DNA from: Desulfobacterales bacterium
GTDB lineage: Bacteria; Desulfobacterota; Desulfobacteria; Desulfobacterales; Desulfobacteraceae
DNA: 9,701 nt
NCBI GenBank assembly: GCA_022361535.1
Contig: JAKSAU010000233.1
Location: 1-9,701, forward strand
Direction: 5' to 3'
The translations under genes were made by a program, and so were the position numbers. Shown here piece by piece: positions 7,001 through 9,701 of the stretch. Within the stretch, counting starts at the first letter, position 1; each line of letters starts with the position of its first letter. The notes below the pieces were generated by a model. That model was not told where the DNA came from. It ran no database searches and was given only the letters and a program-made list of their open reading frames with translations.

Positions 7001-8690
7001 CCTTGAAAACAGGCTTTCTTCCCCACCTGTATTATCTCAGGCTGCATTTATGGATTTAAAGCCTTACGGGATTTCTGTAGAAGAAGCCTATGAGCAAATA
7101 CTATTTCATACCGGCGATCTTCGGAGGATCACAGAAATAAAAGGGGTTTCAGAAAAAGGGATTGAAGTGACAGCCACCCCGGCACAGTCCTTACAAAAAT
7201 GGTATAGGTCACCCCACAGCAAAACCTGGACAATAGATCCGATGCTCCTTGATGCTGCATTCCAGGCAGCCATTTTATGGACTCACCATTCACGGCAAGA
7301 GGTATGCCTGCCCAGCTTTTTTGCCAACCTTAGAATTTATGCCTCTTACCCGGAGCAAAAAGGAAATATTCGCATTCTGTTTACAGTAAATGAACAGACA
7401 CAGCACAAGATCCAGGGTTATTTTACCTTCCTTGATGAAACAGATACTGTAATAGCTAGTATCATGGGCTTTGAAGCGTTTATTGATTCCGGACTTAAGA
7501 ATAAATTCAAGCCGGAACCATTGTTCAATAAAGAGAGAATTCTTGCCTTTGCCCAGGGAAATCCGTCCCAAGCATTTGGCGAACCCTATAAAATATTTGA
7601 TGAAAAAAGAGAAATTGCAAGGTTACCCCGACCACCATATTTTTTCATGGATGCTGTAATGAAGGCTGATCATTCTCCATGGGAAATGGCACCAGGCGGG
7701 TGGATAGAATCCACTTATGAGATCCCTGAACACGAATGGTATTTTGAAGCAAACCGTACGTCAGCTATGCCTTTTTGTATTCTACTGGAAATTGCCTTGC
7801 AGCCCTGTGGATGGCTGGCCGCCTATGCCGGTTCTGCCCTGAAAAGTGAAGACCGGCTGCATTTCAGAAACCTTGGAGGCAAAGCAACCTTATTAAAAAA
7901 TCCAACAAACAAGTTCGGCAAACTAACCATCCGGGCCAGGATGACAGACGTATCTCAAGCAGGTGGCATGATTATCCAGGATTTTGATATGGAAGTACTT
8001 TGTGGTGGAGAAATGGTCTACCAAGGCACAACCAATTTTGGATTCTTTACAAGTGAAGCCTTGGCCAACCAAGTGGGTATAAGGAGCAGCAGCCGCTACA
8101 AAGTGCTGTCAGACAATTCCCGGGAACCAGTCAAAACGTTTACGGCAGACGCTCCCATTACCCCGGAAGACACGTTAACAAGCCCCAATACCGGCATGCC
8201 GGCCAAATCGTTGATGATGATTGATGCTGTCACCCATATGGAATTTGAGGGCGGATTGTATGACCGGGGATTAATTCAAGGTATTAAACAAGTTGATGAT
8301 GCAGAATGGTTTTTCGATGCCCATTTTTACCAGGACCCGGTATGCCCCGGTTCATTAGGTGTGGAGTCCTTTCTACAGCTGCTTAGATTTTTTCTGATTA
8401 AAAAATATGATATCAACCCGGAAAAATACCAACCTGTTATTACTGAAAACCAACCTCATGGATGGATTTACCGCGGACAAATCATCCCTGATAATAAAAC
8501 CATTATTGTCCAGGCGCATATCAAGCAAATACAAGAATTAGAAGACGGAACATACAGTATTATTGCAGACGGCGCACTATGTGTTGACGGTATCTGTATC
8601 TATGAAATGGAAGAGTTCGGATTGCAGTTTGTTCCTGAAAAAAGCAGGGCCCCAAAAGGTGCAGAAACTGCAGCACATAGAATCAGTTAA
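1032..8690 (+). CDS. PUFA/secondary-lipid synthase, PfaA-like with fused PfaC-type dehydratase: KS-AT-ACP-ACP-KR-DH-DH
   Basis: This is a 2552-residue iterative type I synthase expected to build a (poly)unsaturated acyl chain from malonyl units. Domains, with approximate residues: KS 14-473, with Cys217 in DAACASS, His352 in EAHGTGT and His391 in IGHTKAA; AT 586-905, with Ser690 in GHSFGE, Arg715 and His797 in AAFHSH, a malonyl-type pattern; a Q/P/T-rich linker 930-1150 with an amphipathic, probably coiled-coil stretch 1029-1070; ACP1 with Ser1188 and ACP2 with Ser1297, both in DLGIDSIK; KR 1375-1880, with TGGAKGVT at 1603, Ser1777, Tyr1790, Asn1794 and an LED motif at 1733-1735 that fits a B-type KR; PS-DH 1890-2150, with His1901 and Asp2074; FabA-like hot-dog 1, 2194-2340, lacking the catalytic His (Asn2241); FabA-like hot-dog 2, 2392-2545, with His2431 in DAHFYQDP and Glu2445. 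No CLF, TE or phosphopantetheinyl transferase domain follows. The start is the only ATG after the in-frame TAG at 981; no Shine-Dalgarno is visible. PfaA-like overall, but the C-terminal hot-dogs are PfaC-like. Confidence 0.95.
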   Translation: MTPGPRIYKETDGQPIAIIGMGCIFPESRNLKEYWHLLFNGIDAIRPIPEKTHWQLKDYYDSNPSSPDRTYCERGGFIPDIAFDPLSYGIPPNNLGATDTSQLLGLEVARMALEDAGYPVGHTDLQNRKVNVVLGVTGTQELVIPLGARLGHPLWKKALEDAQLDPEKRDEILARISSSYVQWQENSFPGLLGNVVAGRIANRLNLSGTNCVSDAACASSLSAIHTAIMELETGRCDMSITGGVDTLNDIFMHMCFSKTGVLSHTSDAKPFSKDADGTVLGEGIGMLVLKRLSDAERDNDRIYAVIKGVGTASDGKTSAIYAPESKGQLKALKAAYEKAGVDPATVSLIEAHGTGTRVGDKVEFTALKELFKDARRTNTTAIGSVKSMIGHTKAAAGAAGIIKTALSLHHKVIPPTLKANTPDPELDINSSAFYLNNNAKPWVPKTDAVSPRRSGISAFGFGGSNFHAVLEEYTPQKDHVSWDGSAQIIAVSAKDKMQLTDKLKNIADTVLSYDTNDQAAFTQAIAWQAFESRKTFDPTDVCRVLVLIDRSNDFSSMMEKAQKVVEGDLVSDSQVFFGTGKPSGKLGFVFPGQGSQYTGMAKDIIAMFPEAMEALTLAQDTMQKGADGKDNPALSEFIFPLPEHVQDKKQAEAKLRDTRIAQPAIGAVSLAMTRILKRFNITSQMTCGHSFGELSALYGAGWLKEEDFLTLAAARGQHMADAGKQSGDAGTMLAVKAPIEKIQELIDDSGLNLVLANKNSPTQGVLSGSTDEIDKAAALCKEKKMRAVKLPVAAAFHSHLVERAATPFKADVDKTVLNTGKIPVMSNTTGTSYPHDPEHIKKVLGHQLMHPVNFIENIEYMNENGVTTFVEVGPKSVLSGLIKSILKGKNIHTCSVDQAAGKSKGILDLAKVLCTLAAQGHSLDLTAWEDAAVKPVPKRMTIMLNGANPKPAPVDIPLAKKKESHTVEKQSQAKQTAHYIEEVSQKDQFEKQGTTMTPSPDTQPRQPKHTMQPQPTPGNNTQPTGNVALLQKGLETMQQLQAQTARAHEKFLETQAQASQTLAEMMAQTRGSVSIQSNAVPQYTQPSVSTEPVQTPVETQVPAQNKTVSHETTWEQPQPEITSQPVPQNDIDHPTAASSAPSINEEPSSAAKKDIQPILFETVSRLTGFPVEMLEPEMDIESDLGIDSIKKVEIISELEKAIPDGSNLSTEHLSSVRTLDDICRAMEETQAGSQTIAASPQTKESSQVNEPAVKQDSAKNGHDISAVLVSIISELTGFPKEMLEPEMNLESDLGIDSIKRVEILSRMEQELPDMKALSPDDMGSLKTIQDIVQFLIPEEQTVSSETGKKKTSHEDLTSDSLPLQAPENNTDLPAPQGPLLRQTVSLTSYPTNQVRFYNGARIQISSNKTVYLTRDAAGVAEAFQNEFKQQGIKAELIDLSSTDTPELPDAAGLVIIPDAHEAPDDETAQSFLLNAFCLAKSNAGHLENAAKETGAFMACLSFSGGSFGFENISQNVSPVYGGLAGLAKTADLEWKNVLCRALDLPADINEVFSNSEAAVSLMMTHGAVEMGLNGEKCIIPALTPSQINQEPLQMDSDDVVVITGGAKGVTAECALAIAKACSPKIILLGRSPAPFSEPDWIKEINDPAEMKRAILTHGFDGKKPTPVQVETEFKKIISNRSIQNNIDRIAAWSSQVQYHSVDIRNNDQINEVLSKVTKDLGPVTAVIHGAGVLEDKLIAEKTPDQFSRVFKTKVKGLHALLDAVNEEHLKYLVLFSSIAARMGNPGQCDYAMANEVLNKTAQAKAQANANYRVISVNWGPWDGGMVTPELKREFSRRGVTLIPLAQGADQLITEMGNPDPECVEVVIGGTMNPSSPRKEPVLNKALKQTLGVASSPIINDHKINHEPVVPFAMMVDLMACAAEKNNPGLHFAGIDGMRLLKGISPGDKEVDVHINLGKCIPKDSFFTSPSTLTSQSDHESHLIHAQGDVILENRLSSPPVLSQAAFMDLKPYGISVEEAYEQILFHTGDLRRITEIKGVSEKGIEVTATPAQSLQKWYRSPHSKTWTIDPMLLDAAFQAAILWTHHSRQEVCLPSFFANLRIYASYPEQKGNIRILFTVNEQTQHKIQGYFTFLDETDTVIASIMGFEAFIDSGLKNKFKPEPLFNKERILAFAQGNPSQAFGEPYKIFDEKREIARLPRPPYFFMDAVMKADHSPWEMAPGGWIESTYEIPEHEWYFEANRTSAMPFCILLEIALQPCGWLAAYAGSALKSEDRLHFRNLGGKATLLKNPTNKFGKLTIRARMTDVSQAGGMIIQDFDMEVLCGGEMVYQGTTNFGFFTSEALANQVGIRSSSRYKVLSDNSREPVKTFTADAPITPEDTLTSPNTGMPAKSLMMIDAVTHMEFEGGLYDRGLIQGIKQVDDAEWFFDAHFYQDPVCPGSLGVESFLQLLRFFLIKKYDINPEKYQPVITENQPHGWIYRGQIIPDNKTIIVQAHIKQIQELEDGTYSIIADGALCVDGICIYEMEEFGLQFVPEKSRAPKGAETAAHRIS
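4006..4019 (+). promoter_or_regulatory. Possible internal ribosome binding site and in-frame ATG
   Basis: AAGGA at 4006-4010 lies six bases before an ATG at 4017-4019 that is in frame with the megasynthase (Met996). It falls in the Q/P/T-rich linker after the AT and before the coiled coil and ACPs. Initiation here would give a 1557-residue protein with ACP-ACP-KR-DH domains but no KS or AT. The spacing is better than anything before the annotated start at 1032. It may be chance, or a relic of a separate gene before fusion. Confidence 0.3.
4527..4946 (+). repeat. Tandem acyl carrier protein repeat inside the synthase gene
   Basis: Two ACP cores follow each other, with phosphopantetheine-accepting serines at codons 4593-4595 and 4920-4922, 109 residues apart. 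Over the 31 residues from LTGFP to VEI(I/L)S, 26 are identical. Tandem ACPs are a hallmark of PUFA synthases, where the number of ACPs affects product yield; two is at the low end of the family. At the DNA level, 14 of the 26 conserved residues use different codons, so the duplication is not recent. Confidence 0.9.
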
Positions 8691-8819
8691 TCCAGATATG
8701 AAGCTTAATTAATTTAGAGGATAAACAAATCGCGCCCCTGAAAAAAGACCGTGAGAATGATTCGTTACGCACTATCCAAAAGAAAGAGTAACTGTCAGCT
8801 TCTACTATCGTTGAAAAAC

Positions 8820-8854
8820 AAAAAGCCGGAGCATAACAAATGCCCCGGCTTTTT
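8820..8854. terminator. Bidirectional intrinsic terminator between convergent genes
   Basis: The arms AAAAAGCCGG (8820-8829) and CCGGCTTTTT (8845-8854) are perfectly complementary. After an A/C mismatch the stem continues with GCAT (8831-8834) and ATGC (8840-8843) around an AACAA loop. The T-run follows the GC stem on both strands, so it can stop transcription of the synthase operon from the left and of the outer-membrane protein gene from the right. It lies 129 bases after the synthase stop and 20 bases after the minus-strand stop. The rest of the spacer holds no gene I can support. Confidence 0.92.
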
Positions 8855-8874
8855 CGTTTAGTATAATTTATATA

Positions 8875-9701
8875 TCAAAAGTGGTGGACCCATCTGATAT
8901 TGATTCTGTGGCCTTCGGGCCTGTTCTCGGCAGACGTTTCAAAATAGGTATTGATAAATAGATGGTTGTCCTGGGAAAAATGATATACAAGACCAGGTCC
9001 GATACCTAAAACTTGTTCCCTGGTATCATCCACATCATCTCCATTCATCTGGGTATCCGTAATTTGTTTCAGGTAATATCCATTTATCCCCAACCGAAGA
9101 CGTTTGGGAAGTACTTCATAGGCCATGGCAAAATTGGCATGAATGGCTTGCCCTGCTTGTGTATCATCAGCACCCATCCCCCTGTAGACTCTTCCTGGGT
9201 CATCATTCTCTGCATTCCACAAATAATGAATACGGGTGGAAGCTGTCAGTCTCGGGGTAAGAAACACGGTTGCCGCCCAATATGGATTAAAGGAGAAAAA
9301 GTTACTGCCAGGATTAAGCTCTCTGTCATCGTCATATTTTCCTGTTGGAAAAATCATTTGTAGTTCAATTCTGTGCATGAATACAGGACCGTTTTTTCCC
9401 ATGACCGGATCCCATTGCAGATAAGGTCCAACAAGTATATCTCCGATTCCTCCGCCGTTGTCCTGTGGATATGCTGAATTGCCAGTACCATAACTGAGAT
9501 CAAGATGTACCATTGGAACAATTACATCCAATCCCCACTTCCCGTTAAAGAGTAATTTCTGATCAGACTGATAAATGAATTGAGACAAACTTATCCAGGC
9601 TTCCAAGTCTTCGTCAGCAGAAGAGGGAAGCAGATCATTACCGTCACTGTCATTAAAACTGTCAGAAGTCCAGTATTGGACATACTGAGTGAAATAGAAT
9701 C
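8875..9701 (-). CDS. Putative outer-membrane beta-barrel protein (phenol MetA-pathway/transporter-like family), N-terminus beyond window
   Basis: The frame is open from the stop at 8875-8877 to the window edge at 9701, giving 275 visible residues. The apparent start at 9606 is an internal TTG codon, and readable sequence ([10 protein letters not shown], then a [11 protein letters not shown] stretch) continues upstream of it. Seen: alternating polar/aromatic strands, [43 protein letters not shown], and a C-terminal phenylalanine (WVHHF end), typical of BAM-inserted barrels. These match the PF13557-like family annotated as transporters or putative outer-membrane proteins of the MetA pathway of phenol degradation. 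The substrate is unknown and that family name should not be read as proof of phenol metabolism. A signal peptide is expected but lies outside the window. The gene is convergent with the synthase operon and shares its terminator, so a functional link is not implied. Confidence 0.8.
   Translation of the reverse strand, partial: FYFTQYVQYWTSDSFNDSDGNDLLPSSADEDLEAWISLSQFIYQSDQKLLFNGKWGLDVIVPMVHLDLSYGTGNSAYPQDNGGGIGDILVGPYLQWDPVMGKNGPVFMHRIELQMIFPTGKYDDDRELNPGSNFFSFNPYWAATVFLTPRLTASTRIHYLWNAENDDPGRVYRGMGADDTQAGQAIHANFAMAYEVLPKRLRLGINGYYLKQITDTQMNGDDVDDTREQVLGIGPGLVYHFSQDNHLFINTYFETSAENRPEGHRINIRWVHHF

Noticed and set aside
1032..8690. Enediyne-type PKSE (KS-AT-ACP-KR-DH-PPTase) or heterocyst-glycolipid HglE-type synthase
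   Set aside because: The PfaD neighbour, tandem ACPs, Pfa-type linker and C-terminal FabA-like hot-dogs, with no PPTase domain, point to a PUFA-type synthase.
8702..8788. Stop-bounded small frame (ends QIAPLKKDRENDSLRTIQKKE) after the synthase gene
   Set aside because: Only about 28 codons, with no ATG/GTG/TTG start and no recognisable family; an AGAGGA-like string at 8716-8721 is not followed by a start codon. Treated as non-coding spacer.
8862..8867. TATAAT just after the terminator as a promoter -10
   Set aside because: No -35 at suitable spacing, and it would drive antisense transcription into the barrel gene; explained by AT-rich sequence.
9604..9606. Start of the minus-strand barrel protein at 9606
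   Set aside because: The codon is TTG, and coding-like sequence in the same frame runs on to the window edge; a signal peptide is still missing.

Overview
The window carries the 3' end of a polyunsaturated-fatty-acid (PUFA)/secondary-lipid synthase operon of the Pfa type, then a convergent outer-membrane protein gene. Family resemblance, moderate GC and the outer-membrane neighbour suggest a Gram-negative, probably marine, deltaproteobacterial (Desulfobacterales-like) sulfate reducer. This taxonomic guess is an inference; no marker gene is present.

Layout: (1) bases 2-916, plus strand, the C-terminal 304 residues of a PfaD-type flavin enoyl reductase whose start lies before the window; (2) bases 917-1031, a short spacer with a 9-bp direct repeat and an AT-rich hairpin; (3) bases 1032-8690, plus strand, one 2552-residue polyketide/fatty-acid synthase ordered KS - AT - coiled-coil linker - ACP - ACP - KR - PS-DH - FabA-like hot-dog pair; (4) bases 8691-8874, a spacer containing a strong bidirectional terminator; (5) bases 8875-9701, minus strand, the C-terminal 275 residues of a putative outer-membrane beta-barrel protein of the MetA-pathway-of-phenol-degradation (PF13557-like) type, whose start lies beyond the window.

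The first two genes should work together. The megasynthase loads malonyl units, condenses them, reduces the 3-keto group and dehydrates it. PfaD is the in-trans enoyl reductase that saturates selected double bonds. The FabA-like hot-dog region normally sits in PfaC behind KS-CLF, but here it is fused directly to the PfaA-like chain. No chain-length factor, PfaB-type AT, thioesterase or phosphopantetheinyl transferase is visible, so these must lie upstream, lie elsewhere, or be absent.

The most interesting observations are the PfaA + PfaC-DH fusion with a single KS, and a well-spaced in-frame Shine-Dalgarno/ATG at 4017 at the KS-AT / ACP boundary, while the annotated start of the gene has no visible Shine-Dalgarno.
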